64,000 bases of DNA from Alphaproteobacteria bacterium HGW-Alphaproteobacteria-18 (GTDB lineage: Bacteria; Pseudomonadota; Alphaproteobacteria; Caulobacterales; Hyphomonadaceae). Position 1 is the stretch's first letter; each line of letters starts with the position of its first letter. The notes beneath the pieces were generated by a model. The model saw nothing but the letters and a program-made list of their open reading frames with translations. It was not told the DNA's origin and did not search any database. Of this stretch, positions 8,592-16,953 are shown one piece after another. Location of the stretch: NCBI GenBank assembly GCA_002841155.1, contig PHEH01000003.1, forward strand, positions 205,242 through 269,241, in the 5' to 3' direction. Both the position numbers and the translations under genes were made by a program.

Positions 8592-9608
8592 TTAACGCGC
8601 GTGGGCGGTGTGTCTTTCGAGCATCAGGCAGAGACGGGGGACATCCGCCAGCGCGCGCAGGACGTCATTGAGATGGGTACATCCGAGCGTGCCTGGAAGT
8701 TCGGCCAGGACCGCTGACCGGAAGGATTCCAGCGAACGTCCGATCAGCCGGCCGATGTTCCCTGCGGCCACGGGGCATTCCCTGTACGGCAGAACCCGCG
8801 GATCCGCAGACAGGGCAACCAGGCGTTCACCCCGTGCATCAGCCCTCGCCGAGACGAGATACTCATGAATCGCAATACGGGCTCCCGACGGATCGCTTGC
8901 GCTGTCCTGGAAACCGGCTTCGATCCGGATGTCTTCAGTCTCAGACCAGACATCGATCCAGCGGGCCCGCCGCATGCCCGTGCCTTCCTGGACCTCCGGT
9001 GAATGCCAGCCGTCAGGATCGTCACGATGCGTCAGGGGGGAAACATAAGCGCTTGACTGAATATCCTGGCGCGGACGTCCGTCCTCTGTGAGGGAGGAGG
9101 CCCCGGGCCGGAATCCGGCGCAGATGCCTTCCATTCTGGGAGGCCGCCTTACCTCGCTCTGCCTCGCGGACGGGTCGTCGCTCTCCGCCCATCTCGACCA
9201 GGCCCATCCTGCCACAAGGCTCGCTCCGGCAAAGTCATCCAGCAGCAGGTGGAGCGGATCACCCAGACCGTCATTGGCTGCCAGCAGGGCCTCGATTGCG
9301 GCGCGCGACTGCCCTCCCGCGCGCACGCCGACCAGTCCTTCAAGCCCGCTGAGGCGGGGTTCGGATTTGATGGAGAGGATCTGCCGGGACGCTGAGGCGA
9401 GGAGTTCAAACCGTCCCAGTCCGACAACAGCGCTTTCATGCAGGGAAGGACCTGTCACCAGATCCCGGGCGAGGCCCTGCATCCGCATCGGGCCACCCCG
9501 CCCTTCTGGCCAGGATGTCTCGATGCTGGAGGTCCGGCGCAGGGAATAGGGGCGCCGGACAGGCAAATGGCCCGACGGCCGGTCAGGGGCGCGCCCGGAT
9601 CCGGCCAT
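8592..9608 (-). CDS. DUF2889-family protein
   Basis: 338 residues of unknown biochemical function. RTSSIETSWPEGRGG and GLARDL near residues 26-47, and the C-terminal GCTHLNDVLRALADVP, match what I recall of DUF2889 proteins, which recur in steroid, terpenoid and aromatic CoA-ester degradation clusters. No signal peptide or membrane helix. Its ATG overlaps the SDR stop by one base (TGATG), so it is translated from the ligase-SDR transcript. A C-terminal Cys-Thr-His pair is the only conspicuous potential active-site group. A role on CoA thioesters is inferred from context only. Confidence 0.7.
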   Translation of the reverse strand: MAGSGRAPDRPSGHLPVRRPYSLRRTSSIETSWPEGRGGPMRMQGLARDLVTGPSLHESAVVGLGRFELLASASRQILSIKSEPRLSGLEGLVGVRAGGQSRAAIEALLAANDGLGDPLHLLLDDFAGASLVAGWAWSRWAESDDPSARQSEVRRPPRMEGICAGFRPGASSLTEDGRPRQDIQSSAYVSPLTHRDDPDGWHSPEVQEGTGMRRARWIDVWSETEDIRIEAGFQDSASDPSGARIAIHEYLVSARADARGERLVALSADPRVLPYRECPVAAGNIGRLIGRSLESFRSAVLAELPGTLGCTHLNDVLRALADVPRLCLMLERHTAHAR

Positions 9609-10393
9609 CAGCGCGGCGCCATGCGGATCGCCCCGTCAAGCCGGATCGTCTGACCATTGAAGTAGGCGTTGCGAACGAATTCGAGCACCAGCGACGCAAA
9701 CTCTTCAGGCTTTCCAAGCCGTTTCGGAAACGGAACGGACGCCGCCAGCGACTCCAGGACTTTTTCCGGGACACCCATCATCGGCGGGGTTGCCATGATG
9801 CCGGGCATGATGGAATTGACCCGGATTCCCTCGCTCATGAGGTCACGGGCGACAGGCAGGACCAGGCCATTCACCCCGGCCTTCGACGATCCGTAGGCGG
9901 CCTGCCCCATCTGACCATCCTGCGCAGCGACGGACGCCGTCAGCGTGATCACGCCGCGCTCTCCATCGTCATTGACCGGGTCCAGCGTCGCCATGCCCGC
10001 CGCCGTCATTGTGATACAGCGAAATGAGCCAACCATGTTGAGAAGCACGTTGCGCTGGTATTCGTCGGTCGGAAACCGCACGATCTCACCGGTCTCCCGG
10101 TTGCGCGAGATGGTCTTTCGCGACGATCCGCCCCCGGCGCAGCCGACGAAAATGCGCTCCTGGCCGTGGGCGGCGCGGGCGCGCGCGAATCCCTCGAGGC
10201 AGCTTTGCTCGTCCATGATGTTGACATTGCAGAAGACAGCGCCGATTTCGCCGGCCACAGCTTCGCCACGTTCGGCGTTCATGTCGAAGACCGCGACTTT
10301 CGCTCCGGCCGCGCGAAGCGCCTTCGCGGTTGCAAGGCCAAGTCCGCTGGCGCCGCCCGATACGATTGCTGAGGTTTGCTGCGTGATTTCCAA
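9608..10393 (-). CDS. SDR, HSD10-like 3-hydroxyacyl-CoA dehydrogenase
   Basis: 261 residues. The NAD site SGGASGLGLATA is at residues 12-23 and FDMNAERGE marks the acidic NAD-selective turn. The catalytic triad is Ser154, Tyr167 and Lys171 (AAYGSSKAG). The insertion after the CAGGG motif and the VFD turn resemble the type-10 17beta-HSD/3-hydroxyacyl-CoA dehydrogenase group. The start is TTG at 10393 with GGAG seven bases upstream. It lies 26 bp after the acyl-CoA ligase and overlaps the DUF2889 gene. Likely oxidises a 3-hydroxyacyl-CoA or a ring hydroxyl with NAD+. Confidence 0.85.
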   Translation of the reverse strand: MEITQQTSAIVSGGASGLGLATAKALRAAGAKVAVFDMNAERGEAVAGEIGAVFCNVNIMDEQSCLEGFARARAAHGQERIFVGCAGGGSSRKTISRNRETGEIVRFPTDEYQRNVLLNMVGSFRCITMTAAGMATLDPVNDDGERGVITLTASVAAQDGQMGQAAYGSSKAGVNGLVLPVARDLMSEGIRVNSIMPGIMATPPMMGVPEKVLESLAASVPFPKRLGKPEEFASLVLEFVRNAYFNGQTIRLDGAIRMAPR

Positions 10394-10419
10394 AGTGTTT
10401 CTCCGATACGGCTTGTGAC

Positions 10420-11916
10420 TTATGTGAACAGTTGCCTGATCTGCAGGACGGCGGGCTTCATCGAGGCCGTGCGCGGCACATCATCGACTTCAAGGAAGCG
10501 AACCGGGATCTGATACGGAAGCAGCCGGTCCTTCAGGAACGCGCGGAACTCTGCGTCGTCTGGCATTGCGGCGCCCTCTGCCAGAATGATGGCGGCGGCC
10601 GGGACTTCTCCAAGACGCGCGTCCGGAATGCCCACGACAGCCGCCTCGCGAACAGACCTGTGCTGCTCAATCTGGCGAACGACATCGTCCGGGTGGACCT
10701 TGAACCCGCCTCGGACAATCGCATTGTCCGCCCGCCCCCGGATGAACAGAAAACTGTCTTCGTCCAGCACCGCCCGGTCCGTCGTCCGGCGCCATATCCC
10801 GGTATCGCCGATCTGCGGCGCCTTCAGCTCCAGCAATCCCTCAGAGCCCGGCGGCAGGGGCTCACCCGTCTCGGGATCGACAACCCGGGCTGTCACATCA
10901 TGATGAAGGCGGCCCGCAGCGCCGCGCTTGTCCTTCCAGTGGAGACGGAAATCTTTCAGGGACCATCCTGCGACCGCGCCGGCAAATTCGGTTGCACCAT
11001 AATTGCCAAGAATGGGAAGATCGTAACGCGCGAGGAATTCATCGACGATTGCCGGATCGAGCGGCGCAGTCCCGCTAATGATCGCTGACAGGCTGGAGAA
11101 TGTGTCGGCGGGCAGGTTCGCCTCGAGGATCATGCGCAGCGCGGAAGGGACACCCGGCGCAACTTTTGGCCGGTGACGGACGACGGCGCGTGCCCATTTC
11201 TCGACCGAGAACCGCTCGACGAGACAGATCCGGCGTCCCGCCATGAGCGCTCCGATCACCCCGTAGATCCCGCCGATATGCGTAACCGGATTGATGATCA
11301 GTGTCGCGCTCTCGCGCAGTTTCGCCGGATCGCCTGCCTTGCGTGTGCCCTCATAGACGGCGACGGCGGCAAAACTCGCATCAAAGGCAGCTCGGGAAAG
11401 CGGCACGCGCTTCGGTTTACCTGTGGTGCCGCTGGTGAGCATTTCGATGGCAACGCCGTCTGCGACGGGACGCTCGAAAGGCGCCTCCCCCATCGCGCCT
11501 TTTTGAGCGGCAAAGCTCAGATCTGGCGAAATGGCGATGATCAAGGGCGAGGTCCGCGCCATCGCGCCGGCAATTTCGGGCCGGGAGAGGTCTGAGGGCT
11601 CGCCGATGATAACCGGCGCGCCGAGCGCCTCAACATCTCCTGCAAGAACCGTATCCGGATAGATCGGGTTGAGGGTTACCAGGCAGCGATCCGTCGCCAG
11701 CACGGCCAGGATTGCCGCGATGTGTCCGGGCCGGTTGTGCAGGAAGACACCGACACGTCCGCCGGCCGGTACCTTGTGCTCAGAGAGAAGGGCAGAGATG
11801 TCATCGACGCGCGCTTTCAGCTGCGCCCAGGAATACCAGGTCTCATCATGGTCGATGACAGGCGCCTCAGGATCGAGCGTCATCACAGCGCGAAGCTTTT
11901 CAGAAATCGTTGCCAT
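10420..11916 (-). CDS. AMP-forming acyl-CoA ligase
   Basis: 498 residues. The P-loop-like A3 motif is MLTSGTTGKPKRVPL, followed by NYGATEF (A5 region), RGRADNAIVRGGFKVHPDDV (hinge) and VVGIPDARLGEVPAA. The C-terminal KPAVLQIRQLF carries a candidate adenylating Lys. It is a close paralogue of the ligase at 34172 and belongs to the class that activates bulky or cyclic carboxylic acids. It begins the minus-strand ligase-SDR-DUF2889 operon, 41 bp after operator site 4. Substrate unknown. Confidence 0.88.
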   Translation of the reverse strand: MATISEKLRAVMTLDPEAPVIDHDETWYSWAQLKARVDDISALLSEHKVPAGGRVGVFLHNRPGHIAAILAVLATDRCLVTLNPIYPDTVLAGDVEALGAPVIIGEPSDLSRPEIAGAMARTSPLIIAISPDLSFAAQKGAMGEAPFERPVADGVAIEMLTSGTTGKPKRVPLSRAAFDASFAAVAVYEGTRKAGDPAKLRESATLIINPVTHIGGIYGVIGALMAGRRICLVERFSVEKWARAVVRHRPKVAPGVPSALRMILEANLPADTFSSLSAIISGTAPLDPAIVDEFLARYDLPILGNYGATEFAGAVAGWSLKDFRLHWKDKRGAAGRLHHDVTARVVDPETGEPLPPGSEGLLELKAPQIGDTGIWRRTTDRAVLDEDSFLFIRGRADNAIVRGGFKVHPDDVVRQIEQHRSVREAAVVGIPDARLGEVPAAAIILAEGAAMPDDAEFRAFLKDRLLPYQIPVRFLEVDDVPRTASMKPAVLQIRQLFT

Positions 11917-11956
11917 GTTTGGGCCCTGCCTGTGCCGACGCCCCGGTGTCGGCCTT

Positions 11957-11972
11957 ACCTATATAACTAGGT
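11957..11972. promoter_or_regulatory. Island operator, site 4
   Basis: ACCTATATAACTAGGT. This is the most symmetric copy: ACCTA and TAGGT are exact inverted halves with six bases between. It lies upstream of the acyl-CoA ligase at 11916 and 48 bp past the end of the TetR gene. Confidence 0.75.
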
Positions 11973-12020
11973 ATTACATTAAGGCCGGGTTTGGCAAGCG
12001 CACCCGAACAATCGTCCACA

Positions 12021-12584
12021 TCATCCGTCAATGATGGCCTGAAGCGAACGGGCGAGCCACTGACGCACGCCCTCATCGGCGCGTCCCTGAAACGGCTGAA
12101 GGGGCAGGATCAGCTGGAATGTGAAGAAGCCGGTGGACACGGCCATGATCTCGGCCGCCCGTGCTGCTGCGTCCGCCCCGCCGATCCATCTCTCCAGGGG
12201 TTGCATGATCTTCTTGTGGAGGAGCGCGACGGCGATGGCCTGCGTCTCCTTATTGGCTGCTGAAAAGATCAGCATGGGCAGAGGATTGATCCTGGTCTGA
12301 GAGGGGGTAGTAAACAGCTCTGCGATCGCCTCTCCGAACCGATCGCGCGGCACGGATGTAAGCATGCCTACGTCCAGCGCGCCGCTCAGCGCTTCCTCGA
12401 ACAGTTTCTCCTTGGATCCGAAATAGCGGCTGACAAGCGCCGGATTCGCTCCGGCCCGATGGGTAATCTCCTTAAGCGAGGCTTCGCCATAGGGCGTTGT
12501 GGAGAACACGTCCTGAGCTGCTGCGAGGATGGCTTCCCTCGTGCGCTCTGCATTCCGTTTCCTGAGGTCAGACCCGTCGCTCAT
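12021..12584 (-). CDS. TetR-family transcriptional regulator
   Basis: 187 residues. TREAILAAAQDVFSTTPYGE, LKEITHRAGANPALVSRYFG and SKEKLFEEAL (about residues 15-65) form the TetR DNA-binding domain; the rest is the helical ligand and dimer domain. The ATG at 12584 fits the family better than the frame that continues to 12623. An operator copy (12587-12602) ends only two bases before this start codon, where a Shine-Dalgarno sequence would be, so autoregulation is likely. It is divergent from the P450 operon. It is a good candidate for the island-wide regulator, in the manner of KstR-type repressors; not provable from sequence. Confidence 0.88.
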   Translation of the reverse strand: MSDGSDLRKRNAERTREAILAAAQDVFSTTPYGEASLKEITHRAGANPALVSRYFGSKEKLFEEALSGALDVGMLTSVPRDRFGEAIAELFTTPSQTRINPLPMLIFSAANKETQAIAVALLHKKIMQPLERWIGGADAAARAAEIMAVSTGFFTFQLILPLQPFQGRADEGVRQWLARSLQAIIDG

Positions 12585-12586
12585 GC

Positions 12587-12602
12587 ACTTGGTTATATAT
12601 GT
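12587..12602. promoter_or_regulatory. Island operator, site 5
   Basis: ACTTGGTTATATATGT, reading on the minus strand as ACATATATAACCAAGT. It directly precedes the TetR start codon and lies 59 bp upstream of the P450 start, so one site can serve both directions. Confidence 0.75.
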
Positions 12603-12612
12603 ATTGACTCGC

Positions 12613-12632
12613 AAGTAAATCACAATTTACTT
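12613..12632. repeat. Perfect inverted repeat in P450 leader
   Basis: AAGTAAAT-CACA-ATTTACTT: two exact 8-bp arms around 4 bases, 29 bp before the P450 start codon. It is not followed by a T-run in either direction, so it is more likely a protein-binding site than a terminator. Confidence 0.6.
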
Positions 12633-12660
12633 AGCAAAAAACTGTGGGAGAGGAAACCAG

Positions 12661-13860
12661 ATGGTAATGGCTGAAGTTCCGGCGCATGTCCCGGCAGACC
12701 GGGTTTTTCCGTTCGACTATCACAATGATCCTCTGATCGCAGAAGACGTCCATGACGGCCTCCTGAAGCTCAGGCAGGCTGCGCCGCCGATCTTCTGGAC
12801 ACCGACACATGGTGGGCACTGGATCGTCTCGGACAGTGACCTGATCTCTAGCATCCTCAAGACGCCGGCACTCTTCTCGAGCAAGCAGTTGCAGATCCCG
12901 CCGCGGGAAGATGCGCCCCGGATGATCCCGGAGTCGCTCGATCCCCCCGAGCACCTTCTCTATCGCCACCTGATGATGGAGTATTTCGAGAAGTCGCGGA
13001 TCGCGCATCTGCAGGAACGCGTCAGCTACTGGACCGATACCCTTCTGGCCGATCTCAAAGGCAAGCAGGACTGCGAGTTCGTCGACGCCGTCGCCTCACG
13101 CCTGCCGGTTTATGTGTTCATGGAGTTTGCCGGCTTTCCGCTGGACCGGGCCGATGATTTCCGCGCGCTTGTCGACGGGATGTTCCGCTCGAGCGATCCG
13201 ATGCAGCGCCAGCAGTTTGCGATGCGGATCATGGGCGAGCTCCAGCAGCTCATTGCAGCCCGCATGGCTGAGCCGAAGGATGACATCCTCAGCAAGCTGA
13301 TTGAAGCGGATTTCCAGGGCCGGAAGCTGAACTTTGAAGAGCTGATGTCGATCGGCTTTCTGCTTTTCCTCGCCGGACTCGACACCGTCACCAATGCCAT
13401 GACATTCGGAATCCGCCACCTCGCACGCGATGCGTCTTTCCGCGCGAAACTCAGGAACAATCCGGACAAGTCACCCGAAGCCGTTGAGGAGCTCCTGCGG
13501 CGCTACACATTTCCGACCCTGCCAAGGCAAGTCACTGAAGACACCGAGCTGGGCGGGGTCAGCCTGAAAGCCGGCGACATGGTCCTCTGCCTTATCGCGC
13601 TGGTTGGCCTCGACGAAAAGCTCAACCCCGACGCCCTCGCTGTCGACCTTGACCGGGAAAAGCGGACACATTTTGCATTCGGCACGGGCGGTCATACCTG
13701 CCTCGGCCGCCATCTCGCAAAGATGGAGCTCGAAACCCTCTACCGCCGCTGGCTGGAGGCGTTTCCCGATTTCGAGATCGACCCGTCCCGCAAAGCTGCA
13801 GCGCCCCGCGGCGGCGCCGTGATGGGGATCCCCGAACTCTGGCTGCGTCTGCCTGTCTGA
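12661..13860 (+). CDS. Cytochrome P450, CYP101-like
   Basis: 399 residues. Residue order follows P450cam: VPAHVP...FPFDYHND, GGHWIVSDSDLI, FSSKQLQIPPRE, SLDPPEHLLYRHL. The I-helix is LAGLDTVTNAM, then EELLRR (ExxR), and FAFGTGGHTCLGRHLA with heme ligand Cys347. The P450cam resemblance suggests hydroxylation of a compact terpenoid-like substrate. The ATG at 12661 has GAGAGG seven bases upstream. It heads a plus-strand operon with an aldehyde dehydrogenase (17 bp gap) and an SDR. No ferredoxin or ferredoxin reductase is encoded nearby, so electrons must come from elsewhere. Confidence 0.93.
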   Translation: MVMAEVPAHVPADRVFPFDYHNDPLIAEDVHDGLLKLRQAAPPIFWTPTHGGHWIVSDSDLISSILKTPALFSSKQLQIPPREDAPRMIPESLDPPEHLLYRHLMMEYFEKSRIAHLQERVSYWTDTLLADLKGKQDCEFVDAVASRLPVYVFMEFAGFPLDRADDFRALVDGMFRSSDPMQRQQFAMRIMGELQQLIAARMAEPKDDILSKLIEADFQGRKLNFEELMSIGFLLFLAGLDTVTNAMTFGIRHLARDASFRAKLRNNPDKSPEAVEELLRRYTFPTLPRQVTEDTELGGVSLKAGDMVLCLIALVGLDEKLNPDALAVDLDREKRTHFAFGTGGHTCLGRHLAKMELETLYRRWLEAFPDFEIDPSRKAAAPRGGAVMGIPELWLRLPV

Positions 13861-13877
13861 AACTCCCGGAGGAAAAC

Positions 13878-15335
13878 ATGGTCACTGACATTAAGCTGCC
13901 TGACGTCAAGATCTGGATCGGTCAGGACGGCCGCTCACAGGGGAGCGGCGGAACCTTTGCGCACCTCAACCCGGTGACCGGAGAGAAGCAGGCCGACATT
14001 CCCCTTGCCGGTATTTCCGAGGTGCATGAAACCGTTGAGAAAGCCGCCGAGGCCTTCAAAGCCTGGCGCACCACGCGCCCGGAGCATCGCCGCGATATAC
14101 TCAACCGGTTTGCCGACCTGATCGATCAGCATAAGGAAGAGTTTGCCGCCCTGGCGGCGAAGGATGGCGGCACGCCCCTGCCCTCCGGTATGGGCATGGC
14201 CCTGCTGTCAGTCCAGTGGACAAAGTATTATGCAGGCTGGTGCGACAAGCTCGACGGAGATCTCTACTCGACCTATGACACGCGCGGCGAGTTTTCCTAT
14301 TCTGTCCCGGAACCGCTGGGCGTCGTCGGGATCATCATTACCTGGAACGGGCCCCTCATCTCCCTGTCGATGAAAGTTGCACCGGCCCTGGCGGCGGGCA
14401 ATTGTGTCGTGGTCAAACCTGCCGAGATCACCCCCTTCGCACCGGACCTCTATGCCCGGCTTGCCAGGGAGGCCGGTATCCCCGACGGGGTCCTGTCGAT
14501 CATTCCCGGCGGGATTGAAGCGGGCGAAGCGCTCGTGAAACATCCCAAGATCGAGAAACTGAGCTTCACCGGCGGCCCGATCGCGGCGCGCAAGATCATG
14601 GCCGCCTGCGCCGAAAACATTAAGCCGTCGGTCATGGAGCTTGGTGGCAAATCCGCCAGCCTCATGTTCCCCGACGCCGACATCGACGCGGCCTGCGCGC
14701 GGGCCATTCAGTGGTCGATTGGTGTCATGGCCGGTCAGGGCTGCGCGCTGCCGACCCGGCTTCTCGTCCACAGCGACATCTATGACGAGGTCTGCGACAG
14801 GCTCGTGGCAATTGCCTCCCAGTACAAGGTCGGCGACCCTTTCGAACCCGGGGTTGCGGTCGGGCCCGTCATCAACCGGGCCGCCTGTGACCGGATCGTC
14901 GGCATGCTGGACCGCGCCAAAGCGGCAAAGGCCGGCCGCATCCTGATGGGAGGCAGTCATTGCGGGGGACCGCTTGTGGGCGGAAACTTCATCGAGCCGA
15001 CCATCATTGCCGATGTCGACCCCAAAAGCGAAATCGCCCAGGTCGAGATCTTCGGACCCGTCCTGCTCGTCTTCAGGTTCGAGACAGAGGACGAAGCCGT
15101 GGCGCTCGCCAATGATACCGAGTATGGCCTTGCCGCCTATATCCAGTCGAATGACATCAGGCGCATCCACCGGGTTGCCGAGCGGCTGAAGGCCGGCGGC
15201 GTCTATGTCAACGGCGCCGTCCAGATCAATCCGCACACCCCGTTCGGGGGCCTCGGCCTTTCGGGCTTTGGCAAGGAAGGCGGACGCGCCGGAATCGACG
15301 AGTTCCTCCGCTACAAGACCGTATCCATCGCCTGA
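13878..15335 (+). CDS. NAD(P)-dependent aldehyde dehydrogenase
   Basis: 485 residues, normal ALDH length. Catalytic Glu254 sits in VMELGGKSA and catalytic Cys289 in MAGQGCALPTR. Both the cofactor segment (SFTGGPIAARKI) and the C-terminal GGLGLSGFGKEGG are present. GGAGG precedes the ATG by five bases. It follows the P450 gene closely, which suggests it oxidises an aldehyde formed from the hydroxylated substrate to an acid for CoA activation. Confidence 0.93.
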   Translation: MVTDIKLPDVKIWIGQDGRSQGSGGTFAHLNPVTGEKQADIPLAGISEVHETVEKAAEAFKAWRTTRPEHRRDILNRFADLIDQHKEEFAALAAKDGGTPLPSGMGMALLSVQWTKYYAGWCDKLDGDLYSTYDTRGEFSYSVPEPLGVVGIIITWNGPLISLSMKVAPALAAGNCVVVKPAEITPFAPDLYARLAREAGIPDGVLSIIPGGIEAGEALVKHPKIEKLSFTGGPIAARKIMAACAENIKPSVMELGGKSASLMFPDADIDAACARAIQWSIGVMAGQGCALPTRLLVHSDIYDEVCDRLVAIASQYKVGDPFEPGVAVGPVINRAACDRIVGMLDRAKAAKAGRILMGGSHCGGPLVGGNFIEPTIIADVDPKSEIAQVEIFGPVLLVFRFETEDEAVALANDTEYGLAAYIQSNDIRRIHRVAERLKAGGVYVNGAVQINPHTPFGGLGLSGFGKEGGRAGIDEFLRYKTVSIA

Positions 15336-15354
15336 GCCAGGAAAGCCAGAACCC

Positions 15355-16140
15355 ATGACCTTTTCCCTCGACCAGTTCCGCCTTGACGGCAAAGTGGCCA
15401 TCGTCACCGGCGCCGGCGGGCGCGGCAACTCCATCGGCCGGGCCTATGCGCTGGGGCTCGCAGCGGCGGGCGCAGCCGTGGTTGTTGCCGACATCAACAA
15501 GGACGGCGCTGTCAGTGTCGCCAATGAGATCATCCAGGCAGGCGGGCACGCGGCCGGTGTTCAGACCGACATCACCGATCGCGCCTCTGTCGAGGCAATG
15601 GTTGCAGCGGCCGAAAAGCAGTTCGGCGGGGTCGACATCCTCGTCAACAACGCCGCGCTGATGGTGGAAATCGTGGCGACCCCGGCAATCCAGCACACCA
15701 CGGACCAGTGGAACCGCGCCTTCGCCGTCAATGTGACAGGTGCGCTCCACTGCGCGCAGGCCGTCGCGCCTCTGATGGCCAGGCGCGGCGGCGGAAAGAT
15801 CATCAACCAGGTCTCGGGCGGCGCATATCCTCCGTCTACGGTCTATGGTATCACTAAGATTGCGCTGGTCGGCCTCACCACGACGCTGGCCCGGGAACTC
15901 GGCAGTCAGAAGATCAACGTCAACGCCATCGCGCCTGGCAACACGATGTCGGATGCCGGCGCCCTGCTGACACCCGACAGTTCGCCGTTTGTGAAGGCGC
16001 TGGAGGCCTCGATCGCCATGCGTATGCGCGGACAGCCCGACGAACTCGTTGGTCCGCTCCTGCTACTTTGCTCACCGGCCGGCGACTGGATGACGGGCCA
16101 GGTTCTGCACGTTGATGGCGGCTGGATCATTCGCCCCTGA
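15355..16140 (+). CDS. Short-chain dehydrogenase/reductase
   Basis: 261 residues from ATG 15355, which opens directly at the domain (LDGKVAIVTGAGGRGNSIGRA). The NNAAL motif is at 98-102 and the triad is Ser154, Tyr164 and Lys168 (VYGITKIAL). ADINKDG indicates NAD preference. It is the third gene of the P450-ALDH operon, 19 bp after the ALDH stop, so oxidation of the P450-made alcohol is the simplest role. The longer frame to 15205 overlaps the ALDH gene and has no start signal. Confidence 0.88.
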   Translation: MTFSLDQFRLDGKVAIVTGAGGRGNSIGRAYALGLAAAGAAVVVADINKDGAVSVANEIIQAGGHAAGVQTDITDRASVEAMVAAAEKQFGGVDILVNNAALMVEIVATPAIQHTTDQWNRAFAVNVTGALHCAQAVAPLMARRGGGKIINQVSGGAYPPSTVYGITKIALVGLTTTLARELGSQKINVNAIAPGNTMSDAGALLTPDSSPFVKALEASIAMRMRGQPDELVGPLLLLCSPAGDWMTGQVLHVDGGWIIRP

Positions 16141-16350
16141 GACTGAAACAATGTGGCGGCCAATGGTCGGGATACTGCGTTACCCCTCTGTTGGCTGCCT
16201 GGATCGCCTGTCGTGGAAACCGGCTTCTGACGGGCACGCCCTTCGCCGTCCCGTCCGCACTTTCAGGCGGCGTTTCACGGCCGGTAATATGCGTGTCGCC
16301 ACGTTCACGTCCCGGGACGCGGCGTCCTTCCTGCCTGGAAAACGCCGCGC

Positions 16351-16953
16351 TCAGTCATCGACACCCATGACGCAGCCCGTGATATAGGCCGCATAATCGC
16401 TCACGAGATAAGCCGCCAGCGCGCCGAGGGAGCGGAGCTGGGACCTGGTACCACCCGCGACAACGCGGCTCGCAATGGTGTTGACCCGGATTCCGTCCCG
16501 GGCCCATTCAACGGCGAGCGTCTTCGTCAGATTAGACAGCGCGCCCGAAGCGGCTGCCTGCACGGCGCCGCCCGCCTCTTCGGGCAAGTCGAGGAACAGG
16601 ATAACACCGGGCCTGCCCTGCGCGATGAGGCTTTGCGCAAGTTCCGCTGCATAGAAGAACCCGCTGTCGACACCCGCCTGCAGTCCGGCGCGCCAGGCGC
16701 GCGGATCCAACTGATCGGCGCGCGTGCCGTCACCGGCTGACCCGGCGTGGACCAGCAGCGTCACCGGATCGCGTGCGGCCGCGCTCGCAGCGTCTATAGC
16801 CGCGGCCGCATCTGCCCGGCTGGCAACGACCGGCCCCCGCGCAATCGTGGCGCCCGCCGCCGCCAGTTCGTGAGCGACGGCCTCCAGGCCCGCTCCTTCG
16901 CCGATGACAATCGCCACCGGGTCTGCCAGCCAGCTCGGAACGGTCCGGCTCAT
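16351..16953 (-). CDS. Degenerate SDR-fold protein lacking catalytic residues
   Basis: 200 residues. The SDR fold is recognisable from SNLTKTLAVEWARDGIRVNTIASR and AYLVSDYAAYITG-x-V-x-GVDD, but the active site is gone. Aligned at NLTK, the YxxxK motif reads Q-A-A-A-S, and the usual catalytic Ser strand reads ILFLDLP. The glycine motif is altered (VIGEGAGLEAV) and part of the Rossmann segment is missing. The reading frame is intact and starts with a 4-base overlap (ATGA) with the DECR-like gene, which argues for a maintained non-catalytic partner more than decay. It could form a heteromer with its neighbour. Confidence 0.75.
   Translation of the reverse strand: MSRTVPSWLADPVAIVIGEGAGLEAVAHELAAAGATIARGPVVASRADAAAAIDAASAAARDPVTLLVHAGSAGDGTRADQLDPRAWRAGLQAGVDSGFFYAAELAQSLIAQGRPGVILFLDLPEEAGGAVQAAASGALSNLTKTLAVEWARDGIRVNTIASRVVAGGTRSQLRSLGALAAYLVSDYAAYITGCVMGVDD

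Noticed and set aside
14208..15434. 408-residue minus-strand frame across the ALDH gene
   Set aside because: Antisense to a well-supported aldehyde dehydrogenase with both catalytic residues.
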